Assembly: GCA_039090855.1 (NCBI GenBank)
Contig: CM077011.1
Span: 22,507,001-22,571,000, forward strand
DNA from: Macrothele yani
Lineage: Eukaryota; Arthropoda; Arachnida; Araneae; Macrothelidae
Direction: 5' to 3'
DNA length: 64,000 nt
Shown in pieces: positions 44,254 through 56,336 of the stretch. The notes beneath the pieces were generated by a model. That model worked only from the letters and a program-made list of their open reading frames with translations, was not told the DNA's origin and did not search any database. Made by a program: the position numbers and the translations under genes. The stretch's first letter is position 1; each line of letters starts with the position of its first letter.

Positions 44254-44536
44254 TTTTATTGATTGAAGGTTTAAAAAATTAAATTATTTATTAGACTTGG
44301 TTGAGAGATATATTTACATTGAACATATATTGGAATTGGTGTACAGATATTAACAGTATAGACATACTGTGTTTCAACGTCAGCAATATACATAGGTGAA
44401 CAAGGAACTCAGCGAATAAACCCCCGAAACACAAACACAAACAACCATGCCTTAATCAAGATTCGAACCCAGGTCCCTCCGTTGGGCGAATGATCAGAAG
44501 CTATTGGTTAGACCTTTGCGTCACCGGGGCGGCTGC
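44254..44536 (-). mobile_element. SINE A relative with a different body
   Basis: Target duplication AAAGATTTT at 44245-44253 and 44537-44545. On the minus strand the head is CCCCGGTGACGCAAAGGTCT with a B-box region (GGGTTCGAATCTTGA), but the body (GAGTTCCTTGTTCACC and an AT-rich middle) is not that of the standard SINE A. The tail TTCAATCAATAAAAA resembles the family A tail. A (TC)n run follows at 44547-44566. Confidence 0.82.
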
Positions 44537-44654
44537 AAAGATTTTCACTCTCTCTCTCTCTCTCTGTGAATCTACTACAGTTAGCTGCTTTTGGGCAGTA
44601 TCACGGTGTGGATCTGCTAGAGTATTTTGGTTTTATTCTGTTTAGGAGCTACAT

Positions 44655-46262
44655 ATGACAATGACAGCTTCGTCAATAGAGGAAATACAAGTAGATAGTA
44701 TGTTGGATCTTCCTGATGAAGAAGACGTTGCATCAGAACTCGCAGACGACGTATCAGAAAATATTTCCATCACATCGGAAGATGATATGGAACTGCTTGA
44801 TGAACTGCACGCTGGCAATAATACTGTTTTGTCAAAAGCTGGACACATCGAGTAGACTGCGAAACCACCAACTCATATTTGAAGGCGTGCGGCACCAAAT
44901 GTTGTGAGTCTCACCCCAGGACCCTACAAGGTACGATATTTTGCGTATTGAAAATGAATATTCTGCTTTCAGTCTGTTTTTTCTACCCTCTGTTGAAAAC
45001 ATCATGTTGCACTGTTCCAATTTAGCAGGACAATACGTCTATGGTAATGATTCGAAGGACTTGGATTCAACAGATTTGAGCGCGTATATTGGATAGTTAT
45101 TAGCGGGGGTGTACAAGTCAAAAACGAAGCGACTGTGAGTCTGCGGGATGAGCGCACAGGACGCAACATTTTTCAGAGCCTTTGGAACATTTCAAAAGAA
45201 TTTCACGGGTTATTCAATTTGATGACCGTGAGACGTGGTCAGCAAAGCGTGAAAAAGTTAAATTTGCAGTCTGAGAAAAAATGGGTTGACATACTACCAA
45301 AGCTTTATAATTTAAGTACGTTTGACATTGTAGACGAGCTGTTAATATAGCATTCTGGGGAAACTGTCCATGTCGACAGTACATGCCGAGTAAGCCTGCT
45401 AAGTACGGCATACAAATTTGGGTATTTTGTGACAATGAAACCAGTTAAGAATGGAATGTACACCCATACCTTGGGAAGCAGCATGGTAGTGCACCTGAAC
45501 GAAATAAAGGTATGAGAATTGTTCTAGACCTTTTATGCGATCTGAAATGACATAATATTACATGTGACAACCTTTTCACTACTTCTAATAAATGCTACTA
45601 AAAGTAGAGCTTACTATGGTTCGAATGATTAGAAAGACTAAACCATCAATTCCCCTACAGCTGCTGCAAAATAAAGGGCTACCAAATTATACTTCTAATT
45701 TAGTCTTTATGAAAGACACAACCCTTGTGTTGTACATTCCAAAGAAAAATAAATGTGTTATTCTCCAAAGTACATGAACAGTGATTAGAAGGTAATCGTC
45801 GATGTAGCTCACAAAACAGATCCAGATTGTTTTATACTACAACTCAGCTAAAAGAGCTGTGAACACACTAGATCAAATAGTCTCGAATTACTCGTCACAA
45901 AGAAAAACAAACAGATGGCCAGTTGATGTTTTCTCTAATATTTTGGAAATTTTGGCATATGACGCGCATGTTTTGTTTACACAAATCAATCCAGAATGGA
46001 AACAAAATTGTTTCCACAGAGAAGAATTTTCACCAAAAACCTGGGTGACGCTCTAACAAAAAGTCATATTGAGAAAAGAGAACACATCCCAAGAGCACAT
46101 CTGCGAGAAACGTAGTTGAGATGACACAAACTGAAGCACGTCAGAGAACAGTTCCTTCTACGTCTACACCCGCAGCAGAGAATAAGAAGAGGGGAAGATG
46201 CCACATGTGCAGCAAAACAGACAATAAGATTTCTGCTAAACTGTGCCTAATCGAACCTTAAT
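44655..46262 (+). pseudogene. piggyBac-type transposase remnant
   Basis: The acidic N-terminus reads MTMTASSIEEIQVDSMLDLP and EDVASELADDVSENI. Then across frames: YDILRIENEYSAFSLFF, RDERTGRNIF, KWVDILPKLYNLSTF with DIVDELL (first catalytic Asp), TCDNLFTTS (second Asp), PKKNKCVILQS, and AVNTLDQIVSNYSSQRKTNR, where the usual GVDT..Q motif has Asn for the third Asp. A cysteine-rich end (RCHMCSKTDNKISAKLC) remains. Many stops and frame changes. No terminal repeats recognised. Confidence 0.82.
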
Positions 46263-46451
46263 AATGTGATTTCCCAGGTTTGCCTTTTAAAAACATTAAT
46301 TTTCCTTTTTCAGGAATTCTGCCTAGTATAGTCTGTAATGGTAAGGGGAATATACAACGTAGTTTTAGGATTTCTTGCAAAACATATTTCAGGGAATTAT
46401 ATTTTAACTTAAATTTGTTGAAACACAAAGGAATAATTATTTATAATATAC

Positions 46452-46649
46452 AGGGTGTCCGAGAATTATTGGACACATTACAAAATTATGTACAAAAAAA
46501 AACTATGAGCACTGTCTGTTTTTCTATGTCACGTATCGCTAACACGGTTTCTATATTTTTGTTTTGCAGAATTGTTATTCCCAGAATCCGATAGATGGCG
46601 CTAGGTGTGGCCTGATGAGGAATGTATGAGAAGTGCGCAATTAACAGTC
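46452..46649 (+). mobile_element. 5' end of a DNA transposon (ACAGGGTG type)
   Basis: ACAGGGTGTCCGAGAATTAT follows TATAATAT and precedes the helix-turn-helix frame by about 200 bp. ACAGGGTG.CC ends are common for the elements that carry this DNA-binding domain. The matching right end was not found. Confidence 0.55.
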
Positions 46650-47018
46650 ATGTCATCCGTACAGCAGAAGGCGATGTGTGTGTTATGGCTTGCGTAATTA
46701 ATGTATATCATTAAAGTTAAAAGACAGTATCGTTTAGCGTATGGTTGCAATCCTCCATCAACGAATTCAATTAAGCGGTGGATAAAACAGTTTAAAGAAA
46801 CTGGCAATGTGGAACATCGTGGAGGAGCCGGTAGGCCTTGCGTCAGCGGTGAGACGGTTGACCAAGTTAATAAAAGTTTCCGAAGAAACCCCAGGAAATC
46901 CGTTCGTAAAGCAAGCAGAGAACAGTTCATCTTGAAATCGACAGTACACGATATCTTGCACAAGAAATTAAGGGTTTCATGCTTATATAATTCAATATGC
47001 AAGATGCGGTATTTATAA
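46650..47018 (+). pseudogene. DUF4817-type helix-turn-helix of a transposase, truncated
   Basis: MSSVQQKAMCVLWLA then TAA at codon 16, continuing in frame as KVKRQYRLAYGCNPPSTNSI, KRWIKQFKETGNVEHRGGAG and RKASREQFILKSTVHDILHK. This is the N-terminal DNA-binding module found on arthropod DDE transposases (DUF4817-like, from memory). The sequence stops at a short unrelated tail, so the catalytic domain is missing. Confidence 0.75.
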
Positions 47019-48118
47019 TTAAGTATAAGATTTGACTGTATAAAGTAAGTCGTCCCGTGATGCATAACTAAAACACGGAATGTACATGTGACTATGCTTA
47101 TTGGTAACTATGAAAACGAAATAACGAGCACTGCAAAATATTTCAAAAATTTGAAAATACAGTTCTGTTTGAAATCATGGAAAGGATGTGTAAAACTAAA
47201 TCAAGAAGTCTCCCAAAACAGCTGAGATTTCGTTATTAAGTGAAACGTCAGAGATATACTGCTAACCAGTGTGCGCATGTTCACTGTTTTGATAAACCAG
47301 CCAATAGCAGAAAAGGAAATTTTTGATTGGCTGCTAGAATGCGCAGCTGAATCCGCTAGGGAGACAACTTTAGCTGACTCCGGCACAAGCAAGATGTAGG
47401 AAGTAGATTTATGAGACTGACCAATTAGGAAAAAGAAAATTTTCCAGTGGTTGAAACAGAAGAGCGTAAGATATCTGACTCCTGCATGAGAACAACTGAA
47501 CACGAGCTGATGCTGAAGGAGCTGGTTTTCCTGATTTGTACCGCATGCTCCGTTCACGTGACGTCTTTGCTGTTGCAATGAGCAATTGTAGAGACAAGAG
47601 CAGCTTTATCTGATAAACAGCCATCTGAGTGTAAGTTGTGTAAGTAACGCTAACAACTGACGTTGGTTAATGTGAACTTCAGTGTAAAGAAAACTCGACC
47701 AGTTCAATCAGCGTTTTGTTCTCTGTACCGAACGTCATATCTCAACATCAAAGTGTGTCTTCCCTGGGTTTTGAATGACAAATTCTAAGCAAAACAGACA
47801 TTAGAAATTAAAGGTAGCAATTTAACGTCCATATCACGCAAATGTAATAGCACGCGACGCAGTTCCTCGTGATACAATTCAGATATAAGAATAATAGTCT
47901 AACGAAATAATCCATGAGCGTGATAATTTGCTTGAAGGGTAATCATTGCATGCCTCTCGATGAGAAAGTGTTTTATGGGTCTATCTTATTAACGTTGTTT
48001 AACGAAAGTATACAGCACAATAAGTTCCGATTCATTCCAGAATGGGGTTCCTCCTTTGGATAAAACTTTGTTTGACAAAGCTTTGGTACACTTGCCAGAT
48101 AGTATATAAACACTGGAC
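47019..48118. other. no recognised feature
   Basis: About 1.1 kb. The 125-codon minus-strand frame at 47201-47578 is not recognisable. It also overlaps a short imperfect inverted repeat (AGCCAATAGCAGAAAAGGAA / TTTTGATTGGCTGCT). Confidence 0.45.
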
Positions 48119-49301
48119 ATGGCTCAACCGAGAGAACAAGCTGGATTCAGGAGTGGCTACAGCACTATAGATCATATTCACGTACCGAGAGAACTAATTG
48201 AAAGAGCGAGGGAATATGAACTTCCATTGTGCATGGCTTTTATCGATTATGAAAAAGCCTTTGATTCGGTGAAACCATCAGCAGTTACAATGGCTCTGAA
48301 AACCTGCGGTATTGAAGATGCATACATTAATATTATTAATAATATCTATGAAAATGCAAGTGCAAAGATTCGGTTGTTTGAAAATACAACACACATAAAA
48401 ATTGGAAAGGGAGTGAGACAAGGTGACACCATATCTCCGAAGCTCCTCAATGCCACATTGGAAAATGTCTTTCAATCACTGAACTGGGAAAACAAAAGGA
48501 TAAAGATTAATGGATATTATCTAACTCCCCTTCGTTTTGCTGATGACGTAGTCATTTTTGCAACTACCGAATCAGAGATGCAGAGTATGATCCAGGAACT
48601 TGATGACAAGAGTAAAGAAGTGGGATTAGAAATGAACTTTCAGAAGACAAAAGTGATGTACAATGCTTTTACAAGAAATTAAGATTTATCGATTGATGGA
48701 GAAAAGCTGGAGATAACAGACACGTACGTTTATCTTGGACAGCAGATATCAAGTAAGAGTCATATTGATGAAGAAATTAATCGGCGTGCAAAACTTGCCT
48801 GGAGAGCTTTTGGAAGAAACAGCATTAGTTTCAAGAGCAATACGCCATAATGTCTTAATAGAAAAGTGATTGATCAATGCATACTTCCAGTGCTTACGTA
48901 TGGTGCAGAGACGTAGACCTTAACTAAAAGAGACATACAAAGGCTGCACACAACTCAAAGAAGAATGCAGAAGTGCAGGCTTGGTGCAACCAGGAGAGAT
49001 AAGAAGAGGAACTCGTGGCTCAGAAAAATGACAAGAGTGGAAGACATCATCATCAGAGTTAAATCCCTGAAATGGCAATGGGCTGGACAGACTGCCAGAA
49101 GTACAGACCATCGATGGACAGCCGAAATTGTAGGTTTTATTCCAAGGGACAGGAAAAGACCCAGAAGAAGACCACATGGGAGATGGGTGGATGAAATTCG
49201 AAAGTATGCGGGAGTAAAATGGAGGAGACTGGCACAAGACAGACCGTTGTGGAAGAGACCTGGAGAGACCTTCGTCCAGCAGTGGACTGATAATGGTTGA
49301 C
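48119..49301 (+). pseudogene. RTE-clade non-LTR retrotransposon, 5'-truncated
   Basis: The reverse transcriptase reads REQAGFRSGYSTIDHIH, FIDYEKAFDSVKPSAV, GVRQGDTISPKLLNATLE and the catalytic LRFADDVVIFATTES; both Asp remain. In-frame stops at 48680, after SNTP and in GAET(stop)TLTK mark decay. The C-terminal part LKWQWAGQTARSTDHRW, GRWVDEIRKYAGVKWRRLAQ and TFVQQWTDNG is the usual RTE end. The 3' tail ATCATGATGATTATGATA resembles RTE microsatellite tails. The endonuclease domain is missing. Confidence 0.88.
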
Positions 49302-49409
49302 AATCATGATGATTATGATATTGCTTTTATGCTTAGCAAGCCTGGTAGTAAAATATATTCTGGTCTTGACCGAAGGTCTTTTGCAGGGCTTGCTAGAACC
49401 TGCCGGATA

Positions 49410-49612
49410 GCCGATCGTTACCAAATGTTGGCTTCTAATTATTCGTCCGAAGTTGGTCCAGGTTAGAATCCCTGGTGAGGCATAGATGCTGTGCTTGTCT
49501 TACGGAACTCGGCATCTCCCTTCTCTGAAACCAATGGTCTTAAATTAGGGACGATTGACTGCATACATCACATTAAGTTGTTTACTGTTCTCGTTGAACC
49601 CCCAAACAAATA
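49410..49612 (+). mobile_element. degraded SINE A
   Basis: GGCATAGATGCTGTGCTTGT, TTAAATTAGGGACGATTGAC and GTTGAACCCCCAAAC follow the family A order. The head is mutated (GCTTCTAATTATTCGTCCGA). The 3' tail has decayed to AAATAAACATAC. Confidence 0.75.
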
Positions 49613-51944
49613 AACATACAAATATCTAGCTTCTTGGATCCATCAGCGCTCAATAAAGGGATGAAGTACGCCTCAACACATTTAGGAGTTCGCTTAGGAT
49701 TATGGTGGATGACCAAATGAGCAACGTGTCTTAATGAGATTATCCCCACTTCGTTAAGAATTTTCTAAACTCGAATGAGTATCTTTGTACCTAGAGGATA
49801 GACATAATGTTTTGTCGCATAGATTTTTCAGTTATTAACATATCTCATCCCTAGCGACGGTTTTTCTGAAATGTCAGCGTCTCTGGCGTCGTTATCGGAA
49901 GATATAAAATTCGTAACAGCGGGGTCGAGATCTGATGAAGGCTTCTTTGAAACTATTCGCAGAAAATAATTTCGTCGTGGCCTTGATTTTGTGTACTGAC
50001 GTTAGTTTGCAATGAACATTGGCAGCGGTCATCTTTTTTAGCCATAATACCAAAAACCATGAGGAAATGTTTAAATTCATTTTCCAGGGTGTATTTGATA
50101 TCTGAGTTTACAGAGTTGATTTTCTCCAATTAGCACTAAAGTTCTCTCCTACAGTGGTGACATAAAGAAAATGTTATCAATATATCTCAGCCTTACAAGT
50201 TGTTCACATGAAACCTCATTTAACATTTTAGTTTGAAACGGACTGAGTATAGCCGCGACCAACAACAAAAAAAAAAAAAAAACGAAAGGGTCCACAAGAG
50301 CCCTAGTGGTCTACAAGAAAATTGTGTATTTGAAACAGAAGAATATCTTACTGGAGACAAAACCGACTTCTATTGAGATGAATCGTATCGCTTGCGGCGT
50401 AAAATAAGAACATCGATATGTAGCTTGCATTGGTGTGTTCGTGACGGCCTGTATTGGTTGTATGATACCATTCTTCCAACTTAAACGTTATTGGAATGTA
50501 AAGTTCTGAAACTTTATTGTTACACATGCTTCCAGTTGTAAGAACGTAAGCTGGGCAAGAAAAGAATAAATTGCTGATCCAAGGATTTGTTTGGAAGTTA
50601 CATTTCTTGCTATATTTGTTTTACTAGTTGCTAAACAAACTCTAGAAAATTCCATAACTTGCAGGTCAGAATTGTTTCACCCTTGGCTGCAAGAGAAAGA
50701 TTCTGTCCACAGTTTAATTTATTATTCTTCAACAAACTACTTTAAGTTCTCTCTTGTTCTATCATTTTATATAAAGAAATGTGGACAAAATATTTTCACT
50801 TCAAAAGAAGAACAGTACTTCACGTCAGACTAAATACTTTGAGAATTTTTCAAAGCATTCTGATAAAAAGCACCGACAAAAGTGCAATGAGAGCTAAAAG
50901 TGCTTTAAAGAAATGAAAAATACGGCCAATATTTATCAATTGAAACATAAAGGGTCCGCCATTGTAACTTCTCTCACTCCCAAGACTTTGACAGTGTTCC
51001 TTTCTTTTGTCTACTTCACTCTCTGTGTTTTAGACAGTATTCGAAATGTTCGCTGCAGCCTTAAAAGAATGGAAACACTCATGAAAAAACTTGGACAAAC
51101 TTTTCTTCAGAGATTTTAACTGTCATGGGAATGGCTTCGCCTTAGGACGAAAAATAAAAGCACTCATTCTACGCAGCGTCAGAAGAGAAAACAAAAGTAT
51201 CTGGTAGGAGCGTCCAATCTAAAAACAAATCAATACTTTCACCTCTCTATGGCCCAAAATGCTTCAAAGAAATGTTGCTGCAATATGTTGCTTTCGTCCA
51301 GCCACAAGAATACACAAAAGAAACGCAACAATAACATACCTTCTGTAAAACTTCGCATTTGACGGACATCAAAGGAAACAAAAACAAGGAAATCTACAAA
51401 AAAAAGGATAAAATAATCATGTTTGAGGCAAGCTTCAGAATTTCTTTATTTTATGCATACCAGATATTCATGTCATTTGTTGTGGCTTTAATTTATTCCC
51501 TTTATGTTCATTTAAATAGCATAAATTAAAGTGCATGTAGTTATAACGATATGAAATGCCATCACCCGCTCCGATGCAGCTTTGTCGGCAACTTTGTTTT
51601 CAGAAGACAATGCTCATACCAAGCGACATTGAAAAAGTCAAAGTACGTAATCAACTATTTAACTCTGATTCCCTGTAACACAGATACACTGATTTTCAAG
51701 CATAGCATAAACACATACTTAGCAAAGAACAGTAATATAATGATACAATACGCACACACATGAAGAGAATGAAAACAAAAAAAGAATCTCAAAACAAATA
51801 TGCATTCATACACAAGCAGTTAAACCTTAGAGAAAGTTTTCCGTACTACCGGAAATACGCAGTTTTTCTTTTGAGGAGGAAGAGTTTATCGATTACTGTG
51901 AATAAATCCAAGACCTAATTTGGAGCTTTTTTGGATGGAGGGAG
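49613..51944. other. no recognised feature
   Basis: About 2.3 kb of AT-rich sequence with frames up to 80 codons and no domain. An A run is at about 50268-50283. I see no gene, RNA or paired repeat. Confidence 0.5.
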
Positions 51945-52130
51945 GGGCGGCAAGAGCGCCACCCATTCCTCATGGGGGTGGGGGGATTGGAAACGGGTCC
52001 GACATTTTTGACTCGGACCCCGACGTCACATTATTGGAGCTGATCCGGATCTGTAACTAACCCGGACCCGACCCGGATCTGTAACTAACCCGGACCTGAC
52101 CCGAATAAATCTGATTTGAAGTATAATATA
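51945..52130. repeat. GC-head type fragment with CCCGGACC words
   Basis: Contains GGAAACGGGTCCGACATTTT, GACTCGGACCCCGACG and a duplicated GATCTGTAACTAACCCGGAC. It resembles the GC-rich ends of the elements at 2884, 41990 and 55667. No body was recognised. Confidence 0.55.
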
Positions 52131-52135
52131 TACAT

Positions 52136-52782
52136 TGTGACGTACTACAGAGATGAAACCATGTGTCAAGACGACAAATCTGCAGTGAGACATTCTGTCG
52201 GCGTAGCTCAGTTGGGAGAGCGACTTACTCCGGAGTGAAGGGAAACACTTGTGTTTTCATAATGGTGCCAGATTGTGGAAAATGGATCGACTGGTAGTTG
52301 GGTTCTTTGAAAAAAATGTGTGATGTTTGTTCCACACATTGGAATCAATAAAAACTTCCTACTTCGATTCAAATAAGAAAACAAAATTAAGAGGGAGATC
52401 ATGTGACGTACTACAGATGTGAAAATAGCCGCCCCGGTGGCGCAGTGGTCTAAGGCGCTGGCCTCTGATCATTCGTCCGAAAGAGGCCCGGGATCGAATC
52501 CCGGTGACGCATGGATGTTGTGTTTGTCTTACGGCACTGGCTCTCTTCCTTCCGTGGAACCAGTGACCCTAAATTAGGGGCGAGCGACTGCTTATAGCCC
52601 ATTGAGTTGCTCACGGTGGTCGTTAAACTTCCAATCATAATCATCATATAAATAGATGTGAAAATATGTGTCAAGACGACAAATCTACACCGAGACATTC
52701 TGTCCGCGTCGCTCAGTTGGGAGAGCGACTTACTCTGGAGTGAGTGGACACGGATTCGATGACAAATTTGAGTTTTCGCAAC
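52136..52782 (+). mobile_element. second tRNA-bearing TRIM, with a SINE in its 3' LTR
   Basis: The 5' LTR starts TGTGACGTACTACAGAGATG at 52136 and ends about 52262. TGGTGCCAGATTGTGG (52263) is in the primer-binding position. AAATTAAGAGGGAGATCA precedes the 3' LTR, which starts at 52402. Target duplication ACAT at 52132-52135 and 52783-52786. Without the SINE and its 13-bp duplication the 3' LTR is about 142 bp; the 5' LTR lacks about 14 bp near GGAAACACTTG. Both LTRs carry GTAGCTCAGTTGGGAGAGCG or a one-base variant (A box) and a hairpin around CTTACTCCGGAGTGA. No coding sequence. Confidence 0.88.
52428..52653 (+). mobile_element. SINE A inserted in the TRIM 3' LTR
   Basis: Perfect 13-bp target duplication AGATGTGAAAATA at 52415-52427 and 52654-52666. 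Head GGTGGCGCAGTGGTCTAAGG, body GTGGAACCAGTGACCCTAAA. The tail is AATCATAATCATCATATAAA rather than poly(A). Confidence 0.95.
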
Positions 52783-52786
52783 ACAT

Positions 52787-55016
52787 AGGGCATTCAAAAA
52801 GTTCCTCCGGAGTGGGTATCTTCGGTTATATAGAAATCAAATAAATTTATTATGAGAACGTATAATGTACTCACTTCCTCACGGGAAGGATCGAAACTGT
52901 CCTTCATTTGCAAGACATAACCCAACTATTTTACGCATGTTTTCAAACACATCTACGAGAGCTAAAAAAATATTCCACAATAAATTTAAGGCTGTCCCAC
53001 CTATGTTTGATGGCGTACAGTCATTTTTTTTAATTAAGTTAATTGTTGTACGTTTAGTTTCAGTGTTTGCTGTTTTCTTGATAACATATCAAACTTCAGA
53101 ATATGTGACACAGGAACACCAACTTTCACACGTTTATGATACGTTAAAAGTTCCTAAAATGTAGATGTTGTTTTTTATCATTGAACCTCAGAAAGAAGGG
53201 ACACTTTCCTTCTGAGAACCTCTTCCTTCACATTGCATGACAAATCATTTTTCAATCCGCGGGCACCAGTATTGGGCACAAAATTATACAGTGAGCATTT
53301 TTCTTTGAATTGCTTTCTTCTTTATTGTTTATTTCTTTTCAGAAATAAAACGGAAAAAAAAACCGGGGTTAAAGTCGGGTCAGGAACACCTTGAACTGAC
53401 CCGCTGGAAATTGTCTACCTCTTGAACTATAACCCGTTTCCTTCTCTGATCAAGGGATCGGGACATGCCAGCAGTCAGAGATCAATTGCGTTTCTTTGTT
53501 TCAATTTTGGTAATAGCTATGAGATAAACCTAAAGAGTACATACTCTATAGTTCAGTAAGGTATAGTAATTTGGTTAAATGTAAAATATGCAGTTGCATT
53601 GAATTTGCTTAATACGTTGTTTCCGCACTTATCTATGACACCATATTAAGGACATGATCTTTTTCGCAAAGATGGAAACCCGAACTCTAGAAAAAACAAT
53701 TTTCTTTCAAATAATAATGGGTATACAAACTGTCATCAACTTTTCCATTGAACATGCCATTAATTTAATTATTTTCCAATTATTTTACAGCAGGATTTCT
53801 CCATTATGTGAAGGTAAAATATTTACTTTTATATGCAATTTTATTTTCGAACTAAAATACCTTCCTTTCGTTATCAGATGAAACAAACTTGACAAGTTTC
53901 GTAATTTTATAGGTTATGTTCGCATATCAAATATCCTGAGTCACTTTGGATACCTAGTTCTTTTAAAATGCCACCTTTAAGTAAAGTATTTTGGATTTTT
54001 TTTTCCCCATTTTTAAATGACTTCTTTAGAATTAATTTTGCCCGTGAATCTCAAAAGCAAAAAGGATTCGCTTGGCCTTACTTTAAGGTTACTGATTCCA
54101 GGTAAGGAAGAGAACCAACTCCGTAGAATCAAACCATGGCCCATCTGGAAAAATTAGCCAGAGACGTGAGCTCTTGACCATTGGCTATTTGGTCTATAGA
54201 TTATCTCCTTTTTTTCCTCACACTTTTTTCGCTAAAAAAAGGTACATAGAAAATTCCAAACAAAATAACGACGAAAAAGCTTAAGTGGCGGACGTATATG
54301 AACCAAATGATGCAAATAATTTTATGCGACCACAAAACAGAAATGTTCAAATAGAGGCCATTGTTAACAAAAGCTAAGGGGAAATAATTCCTTTTCTCAA
54401 CTCCAAAATATACTTGTCACTAGTAATAAGCTGTACGCAGTGCCTTCTTGTCCTTTATGCTTAACTCCATGACCCAAGCATGATGAGGAAGTGCTAGTCC
54501 TCTGACACGAACATCTTGCCACTGGGTAGAGACAAGTGGCTCAGACATCATCTATCTCCTTTCCTTGGTCCGTCGTCGTTGTTATATTTCTTTTAGCAGG
54601 AAATGAGTTAGAAAGATTTAGAATCAATTTTCTGTCTTGATGACCACTTTAAGTAATACAGCAAAGGAGAAACTAGTACGTCTTGATGTGCCGGTTCTCC
54701 CATTCCCGCCGCGTTGAGCCCTTTTTTTAACAAACATATTCGTTCGAGCTGATTTCTCACCATCTTACTAATCTCGAATGAAATTCGTTCAAGCAGGTTT
54801 TTAAAGGCTGGAGTGAATTAACTCGGAGTTAGAATATCTACTGTCTAAGACGGGGTCCAAATAAATCTCGAGTGAGTTAACCTACGCATAAGAAAGCTTT
54901 GGTTTCAATAACAACGGCGATGAATCTAAGAAAGGAGATAGATTTTGTTTCAGTAATTTACGTCTACCCATTTGCTTGATGTAGCCGTGTAAGTGCAAAA
55001 AAAAATGGAAGTGGGG
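52787..55016. other. no recognised gene
   Basis: About 2.2 kb, AT-rich. GGGTTAAAGTCGGGTCAGGA with TGACCCGCTGG near 53365-53405 recalls the GC-head words but is isolated. The frames at 52865 (99 codons) and 53654 (75 codons) have no recognisable domain. Confidence 0.5.
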
Positions 55017-55666
55017 ATGAAGCACATCCAGTATTGCATGCTGTATGAGTATCGTCGCGGTAGTACCTCCTTAAATGCTGGAAGGGACATTTTACCCTAG
55101 TGTCATATCACATCGTCAATGCTGTCGTTGGTTTGAACGGTTTCTAGAGGGAAACTTTGACCTTTTAGACAGTCCGAAAGCCGGGAGATTCGCAGCAATG
55201 GACATGCTGAACCGTTATTGAAGACCGACCCAAGTGTGACCACGCGGGAATTCACCGAATAGCTTGGGACTACCCACACGAGGATTTTCATGCACCTACG
55301 TCGAATTGGGAAGGTGAATAAGAGGGGAGTTTTGGTACCACATGTGCTCACAGTTGGGCGGAAAGCAAATCTTATAATTGCATGCGTTTTCGTGCTTGCA
55401 CGGGATAAAGTTGAATCCTTCTCGGACCGCATTGTAGCAAGTGATGAGGAATGGGTCCTGTATGAGCATATAAGCACACGGAAACATTGGTTTGACCCAA
55501 AACAGAAGCCCAAGCCAAACCCCAAAGCCGGCTTACACCCGAGTAAGGTTCTACTGTCTGATTGGTTGGATATGCGGCGTGTCGTGTTTTTTCAGCTTCT
55601 GTCGGACAACACCACCATCACTGCCTATGGCCGATGTGTACTGTCGTCAGCTCGATGATCTGCACG
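55017..55666 (+). pseudogene. mariner transposase, N-terminal part (split gene, part 1)
   Basis: The start at 55017 reads MKHIQYCMLYEYRRGSTSLN, the usual mariner opening. FRQSESREIRS and TREFTE follow, then the long frame MHLRRIGKVNKRGVLVPHVL. The first catalytic block is RIVASDEEWVLYEH with Asp intact. HWFDPKQKPKPNPKAGLHPS and VFFQLLSDNTTITA follow; the next frame gives DVYCRQLDDLHA. The mariner sequence then stops abruptly and resumes at about 58285. Confidence 0.85.
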
Positions 55667-56336
55667 CTAGAGCTGAGTTCGAGCTCAAGTTTCGGATCCC
55701 GAGCCCGTGGTAAATAAGCCGGATCCCACCCGAACCAGAATTTTATATTGCAAGATACAGCCCGGGCCCGTGCGAGCCCAAAAACTGACTAACCTGTGCA
55801 ACCATTAATAAAAAAAAAAACACCTTTTCCACACTTTCACTCTCTCCTCCTCCTGCAATTAACCAATGTATTTCTCAAATGTGGAGTGGGGAAGGGACCT
55901 CTATCTGTTTTTACAGTGTAACTGTACGATTTTCTTTGACCGTTCATTTCCGCCTGGGAGTTTGGGGCGGCCGGGTATCCAAAATGATCGGGTGGTGCTG
56001 AAATTGTACGTTGCTTAAATAATGCTAATAGTTATAGCCACATATTGCGTTGCAATCTGTACGTTGCTAAACAGAATTAGCAGGGTGCTACTGCACGGAG
56101 GTAGGGGGTAAATTATCATCTGCAAGCTATCAACTATCCAATATCTATAGTTCTTGAAAAAGCTATTTCTTCTATGCAGAAACACACTAATGCGCGGAAT
56201 GTGACATTTTCTACCCAAACCCGGAATAAATGGCAATCTCCAATTTCCGCTGCCAAACCAGAACCAGTTAAGAAGAATTCCCTTTTACCAACTATAAAGT
56301 GTCTCATTTGCTAAACCATATAAAATCACATTTATA

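Noticed and set aside
44642..44848. Serine-rich minus-strand frame
   Set aside because: It is the antisense of the acidic N-terminus of the piggyBac remnant (Asp/Glu codons read as Ser-rich in reverse).
47250..47350. Possible inverted repeat with CCAATAGCAG / GATTGGCTGCT
   Set aside because: The match is too short and isolated to call an element end.
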